In this document: positions 57,671 to 64,000 of the stretch, in pieces
How the letters are laid out: each line of letters begins with the position of its first letter
How positions within the stretch are numbered: position 1 is the first letter of the stretch
Source: QHXM01 sp963697975
GTDB taxonomy: Bacteria; Acidobacteriota; Blastocatellia; Pyrinomonadales; Pyrinomonadaceae
Assembly (NCBI GenBank): GCA_963697975.1
Contig: OY969111.1
Coordinates: 2,976,001-3,040,000 of the forward strand
DNA length: 64,000 nucleotides
Reading direction: 5' to 3'
Notes under the pieces: generated by a model
The model's input: the letters and a program-made list of their open reading frames with translations, nothing else
The model's database searches: none
What the model was told of the DNA's origin: nothing
Made by a program: the position numbers and the translations under genes

Positions 57671-59473
57671 ATGAAACGGTCGCCGGGCTTCCTCTCGATT
57701 ACCTTTCTCTGCCTCAATCTCATCATGGTTTGCGCCAGGCAAACGTCGGGCGCAGTCTGCATAGACATTCAAGAGGCAACGAGCCAGAGCGCAGAGGACC
57801 AAGCAAAGCAAGCGATTCAGGCGCGGATTGATGCTTCAATCGAAGCGTCGAAGCGCAACGATTTGGAGACGCGGCTGGCGGGACTCGCCTCCGACTGGAC
57901 TGGAAAGTTGAAGGACGGTGATTCTGTCACGCGAAGTGAACTGGAGGAGAATTTTCGTCAGCAACACCGCACCATCATCTCTGTCAGCGACGAAACGCGA
58001 ATTACTGTTGATAGCATTGAATTGAACGGCGCCGAGGCGACCGTCCACACGAGCCAGCGATTTGTGCGAACCGTGCCCGGCAATGACGGCAAGCCTATGG
58101 AAGTGAGATCAAGCGTCACGCACCGCGAGGTCTGGATTAAGACGGACACAGCAGGGTGGCTCAATAAATATATCGAAGAGCTTGAGCAGGGGCTGACCTT
58201 CGTGAATGGTGTGGAAGTGCCGCAGGATCGCGCCGGATGGCAGTTTGTCAAAATCGTCTGGGAAGAAGGAACGTCGCGGGCGCGGGCTGCTTTTGAAGAA
58301 GCAAGAAGACGCGACCCGCAAGCGACGCTGTTTCAGGAAGCCACGCTGAACAACTTAGGTTACAGGCTTATCCGGAAAAATCGCGTGCGAGATGCCATAG
58401 AGATTTTTCGCCTCAACACGGAAGCTTATCCGCAATCTTTCAACACCTTCGACAGTCTCGCCGAAGCCTACATGCTGAGTGGTGACAGGGAACTCGCCAT
58501 CCAGAACTATAGAAAGTCGCTGGAGCTTAATCCGAAAAACACAAACGCCGTTCCCATGCTTGAAAGATTGGGCACGCCGCTTTCGGCGGAGACTATCTGG
58601 AAGATGCTGGGCGCGCCGCCCGGTGTCGAGTTGATGGCAGATGTGGAGTACGGCAGCGCTGGCAAAGAGCGCCCGCTCAGGATGCACATCTTGCGTCCCC
58701 GCGTGATGACGAAAGAGGGGCTTCCCGTCATCGTCTTCATTCACGGCGGCGGTTGGTTTGAGGGGCATCATAACCGGGGCATCGCACCGCTTCTGCACTT
58801 CGCCGAGCGCGGCTATCTGTGCGTCACAGTCGAGTATCGCCTGAGCGATGAAGCAAAGTTTCCCGCGCAGATTGAAGACCTCAAGACCGCCATTCGATAT
58901 TTGCGCGCAAAGGCGAAAGAACTTCACCTTGACCCAGAGCGCATCGGCGTCTGGGGGCAATCCGCAGGCGGACACCTCGCCGCACTTCTCGGCACGAGCG
59001 GCAATGTTAAAGAACTTGAAGGCGCGGGCGCTTGGCGAAAGTTTTCAAGCCGCGTGAATGCTGTGGTTGATTGGAACGGCCCCGTAGACTTTCTTGAGCC
59101 GAAAGAGCTTGAGCGATTGATGAAGCAGAAACAGGACGAAGGCTGGAAAGAGATTGCTATGGAGCGGCTTTTCGGCGGCCCTGTCTTAGAGAACAAAGCA
59201 CAGGCTGTTCGCGCCAGTCCGATTACTTACGTGAGCAGGGACGACCCGCCGTTTCTCATCCTGCACGGCGACGAGGATCAAACTGTCGGTCCCGGTCAGA
59301 GCCAGTTGCTCTACGAGGCATTGAAGAAGGCAGGCGTTGATGTGACCTTCAATGTCGTCAAAGGCGCGGGACATTTCGGAGTTGACGGCATCTCGCCGCT
59401 GCAAAACGATTTCGCCGCGATGATGGATACCTTCTTCGACAAACACCTGAAGAGCAGCAAGGCTTCGAGATAA
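57671..59473 (+). CDS. exported multidomain esterase: SnoaL-like, TPR and BD-FAE hydrolase domains
   Basis: Start at 57671 after AGGAG, not at 57596. 600 residues. A signal peptide is followed by a SnoaL/DUF4440-like cone domain (about 35-155), a TPR segment (about 190-290; NTFDSLAEAYMLSGDRELA), and an alpha/beta hydrolase of the feruloyl-esterase-like BD-FAE group: HGGGW at 358, nucleophile Ser431 in WGQSAGGHLAAL, Asp in HGDEDQTVG and His in KGAGHFG. This domain order is unusual. Substrate is unknown; carbohydrate or carotenoid esters are typical for the hydrolase type. Confidence 0.88.
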   Translation: MKRSPGFLSITFLCLNLIMVCARQTSGAVCIDIQEATSQSAEDQAKQAIQARIDASIEASKRNDLETRLAGLASDWTGKLKDGDSVTRSELEENFRQQHRTIISVSDETRITVDSIELNGAEATVHTSQRFVRTVPGNDGKPMEVRSSVTHREVWIKTDTAGWLNKYIEELEQGLTFVNGVEVPQDRAGWQFVKIVWEEGTSRARAAFEEARRRDPQATLFQEATLNNLGYRLIRKNRVRDAIEIFRLNTEAYPQSFNTFDSLAEAYMLSGDRELAIQNYRKSLELNPKNTNAVPMLERLGTPLSAETIWKMLGAPPGVELMADVEYGSAGKERPLRMHILRPRVMTKEGLPVIVFIHGGGWFEGHHNRGIAPLLHFAERGYLCVTVEYRLSDEAKFPAQIEDLKTAIRYLRAKAKELHLDPERIGVWGQSAGGHLAALLGTSGNVKELEGAGAWRKFSSRVNAVVDWNGPVDFLEPKELERLMKQKQDEGWKEIAMERLFGGPVLENKAQAVRASPITYVSRDDPPFLILHGDEDQTVGPGQSQLLYEALKKAGVDVTFNVVKGAGHFGVDGISPLQNDFAAMMDTFFDKHLKSSKASR

Positions 59474-59563
59474 TGTCCCTGTCACATCGCGGTTAAGGAA
59501 GCGTTTGCGCTGAGCCGGACGAGCCGAGAGCATGAAGAGAATTTTCATGCTGAGACGCCTCTC

Positions 59564-60334
59564 TTAACGAGTTCGTCTTTGCGCAAACATCCAGGGTAAA
59601 AGCTCAGGCTCAGTCACAACCTTAGTCCAGATGGTGTGGCCTTCGCCGCTGTATTCAGTATATTTGGGTTTCCCGTCGGCTCTTCTGAGGGCTGCGATCA
59701 TCCGGCGCGACCGCTCGACGCTGACGGCCTCGTCCTTTTCACCATGAAATGCCCAGAGCGGCACGTGGGCAATCCGCTTCGCGTTTGATTCGTCGCCCCC
59801 GCCGCAAAGAGGTACGGCGGCGGCAAACAAATCCGGACGCTCGTTGATGATGGCGAAGGTGCCGAAGCCGCCGAGCGATTGCCCGGAGACATAGAGTCGC
59901 TCAGGATCAATGCTGTAGTCCTTCTGCAACCTCTCAAGCAGTTCAAACACAAGCTTCAGTTGCTTGCCCGGAGTTTGGTGGTCGTCTCCTTCTACCCATC
60001 CTTCATCATGCGATTGAGGCGCGACAACGAAGCAGGGAAACTTTGCCTGGCTCTCGGCTTTAGTGAACAAGCCAATCAGGAAACTGTTTCCACCGCTAAT
60101 CTGCTTCAGATTGTCAGTTCCAAGCCCACCGCCACCGTGCAGGTATAGCACCAGCGGATATTTTCGCTGTCTATCGTAGTTGTCGGGGATGAGCAACCGG
60201 TAGGGAAGTCTCTTGCCTTTCGGACTCTGATAAACTTTGGCGACGAGCAGGTCTTCACGCTCGCCCGCCAGACTCGCACAGAAAATTGACGAGACCAAAA
60301 TGAGAGCCAGACAGAGAGCTGTTTTCTTAATCAT
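59564..60334 (-). CDS. exported esterase/PHB depolymerase-like hydrolase
   Basis: 256 residues. Signal peptide (LCLALILVSSIFCASLA), oxyanion motif YLHGGGGLGTDN, nucleophile Ser153 in YVSGQSLGGFGTF, Asp in FHGEKDEAVS and His in GEGHTIW. It belongs to the esterase D/polyhydroxybutyrate depolymerase-like group of predicted peptidases and feruloyl esterases. Encoded convergently with the larger esterase upstream. Confidence 0.88.
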   Translation of the reverse strand: MIKKTALCLALILVSSIFCASLAGEREDLLVAKVYQSPKGKRLPYRLLIPDNYDRQRKYPLVLYLHGGGGLGTDNLKQISGGNSFLIGLFTKAESQAKFPCFVVAPQSHDEGWVEGDDHQTPGKQLKLVFELLERLQKDYSIDPERLYVSGQSLGGFGTFAIINERPDLFAAAVPLCGGGDESNAKRIAHVPLWAFHGEKDEAVSVERSRRMIAALRRADGKPKYTEYSGEGHTIWTKVVTEPELLPWMFAQRRTR

Positions 60335-60467
60335 TGAAAATCCTTCGCAGTAAATTTCGGTGCATGATTTGACAGTATCACGCCAATTAGTAAAATGGCT
60401 GCCCGCTCTGCTGAAAGTTGAGAAGCGAAATGCTTCTCTTAACGCTGACCCCTTGAGAGCTTGCCTG

Positions 60468-60935
60468 ATGGCTGATTACGAGTTTGTCACAATCTGGCGT
60501 TTCAAGTCACCGCTCGCGCCCGTGTGGGAGATGATTTACCACTCCGACCGCTGGCCGTCTTGGTGGCGAGGCGTCGAAAATGTCTCGCTCTTGAAAGAGG
60601 GCGGCGAGAACCAGATCGGCAGCGTTTATCGTTACACCTGGAAGAGCAAGCTGCCTTACAGATTGACGTTTGATATGGAATTGACGCGCGTCGAGCCGAT
60701 GACGCTCATCGAAGGAACGGCTCTTGGAGAGTTGTCCGGTAAAGGTCTCTGGCAGCTTTCGAGCGATGGAGAGATTACGACCGCGCGCTACGATTGGCAA
60801 GTGCAGACCACCAAGCGCTGGATGAATCTGCTGACTCCAATCGCCCGCCCCTTCTTCAAGTGGAATCACGACGTGGTGATGCGCTGGGGAGCCGAGGGGT
60901 TAGCGAAAAAACTCGGAGTGAGTTTACTTAACTGA
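60468..60935 (+). CDS. SRPBCC-fold polyketide cyclase/lipid-transfer-like protein
   Basis: 155 residues from ATG 60468 (MADYEFVTIWRFKSPLAPVW); reading from GTG 60360 adds 36 residues without family likeness. The START/SRPBCC fold is recognisable from WEMIYHSDRWPSWWRGV and the final amphipathic helix (HDVVMRWGAEGLAKKLG). Such proteins bind hydrophobic ligands in a central cavity. Its 3' end overlaps that of leuD, encoded on the other strand, by 8 bases. Confidence 0.85.
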   Translation: MADYEFVTIWRFKSPLAPVWEMIYHSDRWPSWWRGVENVSLLKEGGENQIGSVYRYTWKSKLPYRLTFDMELTRVEPMTLIEGTALGELSGKGLWQLSSDGEITTARYDWQVQTTKRWMNLLTPIARPFFKWNHDVVMRWGAEGLAKKLGVSLLN

Positions 60936-61548
60936 AGATTTCTCGAAGTGACACTCGCCACGTCTGGCGGCGCGCTTCGTAGTCCGCGACTTGCGGCTCG
61001 TATTGCAAGGTGAGGCCGATGTCGTCCAATCCTTCTATCAAGCAGTAGCGACGAAAATCATCTATCTCGAACGAAGCGGAAAATCCGCTCTCGTCCTCAA
61101 CCACCGAGCGCTCAAGGTCAACGGTGACGCGATAGCCCTCTCGCGTCTGCGCTCTACTCATCAACTCCGCAATTTCCCGTTCGCTCAAAACCACCGGCAG
61201 GACGCCGTTCTTCATGCAGTTGTTCGCAAAGATGTCTGCGAACGATTGCGCGATAATGGCGCGGAAGCCGTAATCCAGCAAAGCCCAGGGCGCATGTTCG
61301 CGCGATGAGCCGCAACCGAAGTTTCTCCCCGCGACGAGAACTGTCGCGCCCTCGTATCTCGGCTCATTCAGCACGAAAGAGGAATCCGGCTCATTGCCTG
61401 CCGTGTAACGCCAATCGTAGAAGAGAAACTCGCCGAAGCCCGTCCGCTCGATGCGCTTGAGAAACTGCTTCGGGATGATCTGATCCGTATCAACGTTCGG
61501 ACGATCAAGCGGCGCGACGCCGCCGGTGTGAATGCGAAAAGGAAGCAT
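60928..61548 (-). CDS. leuD: 3-isopropylmalate dehydratase small subunit
   Basis: 206 residues, the normal size. Hallmarks are NVDTDQIIPKQFLK, then NFGCGSSREHAPWALLDYGF, the swivel-domain substrate site. With LeuC it isomerises 2- to 3-isopropylmalate in leucine biosynthesis. It is downstream of leuC on the minus strand, separated only by a heptamer hairpin; no Shine-Dalgarno precedes its ATG because the hairpin ends just 7 bases before it. Confidence 0.97.
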   Translation of the reverse strand: MLPFRIHTGGVAPLDRPNVDTDQIIPKQFLKRIERTGFGEFLFYDWRYTAGNEPDSSFVLNEPRYEGATVLVAGRNFGCGSSREHAPWALLDYGFRAIIAQSFADIFANNCMKNGVLPVVLSEREIAELMSRAQTREGYRVTVDLERSVVEDESGFSASFEIDDFRRYCLIEGLDDIGLTLQYEPQVADYEARRQTWRVSLREIFS

Positions 61549-61555
61549 AAAAGGC

Positions 61556-61630
61556 TCGTAAATCGTGAATCGTGAATCGTGAATCGTAAAAGAAAGAACG
61601 GTTCGTCTATTTACGATTTACGATTCACGA
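61556..61630. repeat. heptamer hairpin, AATCGTG class (copy 3)
   Basis: AATCGTG units on the left, ATTTACG/ATTCACG units on the right. On the minus strand it carries the TGA stop of leuC (61625-61627) and ends next to the leuD start. Confidence 0.87.
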
Positions 61631-63031
61631 ATTGAATTTCCACCCGCGCACGTCTGTGAAATGGCCTGCGATGGCGGCGGCGGCGGCCATCGCGGGGCTG
61701 ACGAGGTGCGTGCGCCCGCCTCTGCCCTGCCTGCCTTCAAAGTTACGATTGCTGGTCGAAGCGCAGCGCTCGCCGGGTTGCAGGATGTCGGGGTTCATCC
61801 CCAGACACATGGAGCAGCCGGACTCGCGCCACTCGAATCCCGCTTCCGTGAAGATGCGGTCCAATCCTTCCGCTTCCGCCGCGCGTTTGATGGCCTGCGA
61901 TCCCGGCACGACCATCGCGTGAACAGCGCCGTTGATTTTATAACCCCTCACGACCCGCGCCGCTGCGCGCAGGTCTTCAAGACGAGCGTTGGTGCAAGAG
62001 CCTATGAAGACGCGATCAACCGCAATCTCCTGAATTGGCGTGCCCGGCGCAAGGTTCATATACTCAAGCGCCCTGAGCGTAGCGCGCTGGTCTGCTTCCG
62101 CCGAAGTCTCAACCGCATCGGGCACGCGACCCGTGACGGGGACGACCATGCCCGGACTCGTACCCCACGTCACGAAGGGAGCGAGGCGGCTTGCGTCAAT
62201 CTCCACAGTTTGGTCAAAGACCGCGCCTTCGTCCGTTTGCAGCGTGCGCCAGTAAGCGACGGCCTCATCCCAATCCGAGCCGCGCGGAGCGAAGCGTCTA
62301 CCTTCAAGATAAGCGAAAGTCGTTTCATCCGGCGCAATCATTCCGGCGCGTGCGCCCGCTTCGATGCTCATGTTACAGAGCGTCATGCGGCCTTCCATCG
62401 AGAGCGAGCGGACGGCTTCGCCTGCGTACTCGATAACGTGGCCGGTCGCCCCGTCAGTTCCGATCTGGCCGATGATTGCGAGCGCGAGGTCTTTGGCCGT
62501 GACGCCTTCGGAGAGAGTTCCGCGCGTTTGAACTTTCATCGTGCGTGGCTTTGATTGTTGCAGGCATTGTGTCGCCAGCACATGCTCGACTTCGCTTGTG
62601 CCGATGCCGAAGGCGAGCGCGCCGAAAGCTCCGTGCGTGCTGGTGTGGCTGTCGCCGCAGACAATCGTCATGCCGGGTTGCGTCAACCCCAACTCCGGCC
62701 CGATGACGTGGACTATGCCCTGCTCGGCTGCGTTGATGTCGTAAAGCGTGACCTCGAACTCGCGGCAATTGTGCCTGAGCGTCTCGATCTGTTTGGCTGA
62801 AATGGGGTCTGTAATCGGCAGACTTCGAGCGGTCGTCGGGACGTTATGATCTACCGTTGCGATGGTCAGGTCAGGACGACGCACGCGCCTGCCAGCCGCT
62901 CTCAACCCATCGAACGCCTGCGGCGAAGTGACTTCATGGACGAGATGCAAATCTATGTAGAGCAGCGCGGGCTGGCCGTCAGGTTCGCAGACAACGTGAG
63001 CATCCCAGAGCTTGTCGAAGAGTGTAGGCAT
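61625..63031 (-). CDS. leuC: 3-isopropylmalate dehydratase large subunit
   Basis: 468 residues, aconitase family. The [4Fe-4S] ligands are in VFIGSCTNAR and CSMCLGMNPD; other signatures are VCGDSHTSTHGAFGALAFGIG and DHNVPTT. Partner of LeuD. The start follows a GGTCAGT-class hairpin with only TTTT between, so no ribosome-binding site is visible; translation may rely on coupling or an unstructured start. Confidence 0.97.
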   Translation of the reverse strand: MPTLFDKLWDAHVVCEPDGQPALLYIDLHLVHEVTSPQAFDGLRAAGRRVRRPDLTIATVDHNVPTTARSLPITDPISAKQIETLRHNCREFEVTLYDINAAEQGIVHVIGPELGLTQPGMTIVCGDSHTSTHGAFGALAFGIGTSEVEHVLATQCLQQSKPRTMKVQTRGTLSEGVTAKDLALAIIGQIGTDGATGHVIEYAGEAVRSLSMEGRMTLCNMSIEAGARAGMIAPDETTFAYLEGRRFAPRGSDWDEAVAYWRTLQTDEGAVFDQTVEIDASRLAPFVTWGTSPGMVVPVTGRVPDAVETSAEADQRATLRALEYMNLAPGTPIQEIAVDRVFIGSCTNARLEDLRAAARVVRGYKINGAVHAMVVPGSQAIKRAAEAEGLDRIFTEAGFEWRESGCSMCLGMNPDILQPGERCASTSNRNFEGRQGRGGRTHLVSPAMAAAAAIAGHFTDVRGWKFNS

Positions 63032-63034
63032 AAA

Positions 63035-63131
63035 ACAGTGGTCAGTGGTCAGTGGTAAGTAGGGAGCGCGCGGTCAGCAACAGTGAGCATTTGCTTTTAA
63101 CTGACCGCTGACCACCGACCACTGACCACTG
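63035..63131. repeat. heptamer hairpin, GGTCAGT class (copy 3)
   Basis: GGTCAGT units on the left, TGACCAC/TGACCGC-type units on the right, with a longer core (about 63061-63092) of non-repeat sequence. It fills the gap between leuB and leuC. Confidence 0.87.
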
Positions 63132-63135
63132 CTTT

Positions 63136-64000
63136 TCAGACTGCATGATAAGCATGTCGCATGTCTGCGACTTCGGCGATTGATTCGGCGACGAGCGCAC
63201 CCATCTCGGCGGTGGTTGCAAGGTATTTGCTCTGCTGTCCTTGATTAAGGTCGGGCGTGCGATAGCCCGCTTCGAGTACGGCGCGGATGGCCGCTTCGAT
63301 GTCCTGCGCCTCTCGCTCAAGATGCGCGGTGTAGCGCAGCAAGAGCGCCGCCGAAGAGATTGCGCCGAGCGGATTGGCAATACCACATCCTGCGATGTCC
63401 GGCGCAGAGCCATGAACGGGTTCGTACAGCCCGACGTGACCTCCGATGCTGGCGGAGGCGAGCAAACCCAATGAACCTGTGATGACGGCTGCTTCGTCAG
63501 AGAGAATGTCGCCGAATAGATTTTCCGTCAGCAAAACATCAAACCTTCGGGGGGTCATCACCAGATGCATTGCGCAGGCGTCAACATACAGATGCTCAAG
63601 CGTGACCTCCGGATAATCTTGAGCGACGCGCGTCACCACCTCGCGCCACAGTTGCGAGGTCTCAAGCACGTTGGCTTTATCAACTGATGTTACTTTACGA
63701 CGCCTCCCACGCGCCGCCTCGAAAGCTACGCGAGCGATGCGCTCAATCTCCTCGACGGAATAGCGCATGGTGTTGAAAGCTGCCGAAGTGTCGGTTGTTT
63801 TAATGAAACCGCGCGGCTCGCCGAAGTAGAGGCCGCCGAGCAGTTCTCGCACGAAGAGAATATCCGCGCCCGCCACCACCTCCGCGCGAAGCGGCGAACA
63901 ATCTGCGACCGCCCGGTACGAAATGGCAGGACGCAGGTTCGCGTAAGCTCCGAGCGCACGACGTAGAGTTAACAGACCGGCTTCCGCACGCTTGTCCGGC
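63136..64000 (-). CDS. leuB: 3-isopropylmalate dehydrogenase, 5' end beyond the window
   Basis: The frame is open to the window edge; about 287 C-terminal residues are present. Diagnostic motifs: DILFVRELLGGLYFG, RRKVTSVDKANVLE, the metal-binding DILSDEAAVITGSLG, and the NAD-binding EPVHGSAPDIAG followed by ANPLGAI. It oxidatively decarboxylates 3-isopropylmalate. The gene order on this strand is leuB-leuC-leuD. Confidence 0.95.
   Translation of the reverse strand, partial: PDKRAEAGLLTLRRALGAYANLRPAISYRAVADCSPLRAEVVAGADILFVRELLGGLYFGEPRGFIKTTDTSAAFNTMRYSVEEIERIARVAFEAARGRRRKVTSVDKANVLETSQLWREVVTRVAQDYPEVTLEHLYVDACAMHLVMTPRRFDVLLTENLFGDILSDEAAVITGSLGLLASASIGGHVGLYEPVHGSAPDIAGCGIANPLGAISSAALLLRYTAHLEREAQDIEAAIRAVLEAGYRTPDLNQGQQSKYLATTAEMGALVAESIAEVADMRHAYHAV

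Noticed and set aside
1..64000. tRNA, rRNA, prophage or integrative element
   Set aside because: No cloverleaf, rRNA segment, integrase, transposase or phage structural gene was recognised by eye; a covariance-model scan could still find a small RNA.

Overview
The window looks like a chromosomal segment of a GC-rich Gram-negative bacterium. My best guess is Acidobacteriota, class Blastocatellia. This is inferred from the mix of secreted proteases, a 7Fe ferredoxin, an HpnP-like B12 radical SAM enzyme, a cytoplasmic-type molybdoenzyme with an NrfD partner, and heavy colonisation of intergenic space by short repeats. No rRNA, tRNA, CRISPR array or integrase was seen.

Layout. 1-1.8 kb: three regulators (a 5'-truncated NtrC-type AAA+ protein with a degenerate sigma-54 contact loop, a response regulator, an AraC-type DNA-binding protein). 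2.4-5.9 kb (minus): a polar amino-acid ABC importer whose binding protein and permease are fused, next to a lysine-6-dehydrogenase/saccharopine-dehydrogenase-like enzyme. 6.1-8.0 kb: a hypothetical protein and a two-domain universal stress protein. 8.06-9.07 kb (minus): two tandem exported rhodaneses, each with an in-frame TGA at the same place in the active-site loop. In both, the reading frame and a SECIS-like hairpin are conserved past the TGA. I interpret them as a pair of selenoproteins that standard gene calling would truncate. 9.4-18.0 kb: a redox module (duplicated FAD oxidoreductase, Fe-S/NrfD fusion, 55-aa membrane protein, DinB-like protein, molybdopterin oxidoreductase) with a VapC-like toxin pair inserted in it; its likely TorD chaperone lies at 22.6 kb. 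18.3-24.6 kb: a hypothetical protein, a response regulator, an S15/CocE peptidase, a nucleotidyltransferase-fold pair, TorD and an LD-carboxypeptidase. 24.8-28.0 kb: a sulfate-type ABC importer with one permease. 28.2-31.2 kb: DUF445, a PpiC-type foldase and a 59-aa orphan. 31.8-47.4 kb: an array of five large secreted proteases (four subtilases, one M36/fungalysin-like). Three of their upstream regions share tandem CTCAAG repeats at 11-bp spacing, which look like operators. 47.7-51.7 kb: a B12 radical SAM protein, FdxA, an NDUFA9-like epimerase and a PKD-like secreted protein. 51.9-56.7 kb: an ECF sigma factor, its anti-sigma factor and two HEAT-repeat exported proteins. 56.7-60.9 kb: three alpha/beta hydrolases and an SRPBCC protein. 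60.9-64 kb (minus): leuD, leuC and the 3' part of leuB.

A second layer is the repeats. Nine hairpins built from tandem heptamers fall into three sequence classes of three copies each. A separate 110-bp palindromic element occurs twice, each time starting at a TAG stop codon. Nested GACCCTGAAGGGGTC-type palindromes flank the protease array. Many of these elements supply or touch the stop codon of the upstream gene and occupy the ribosome-binding region of the downstream one.
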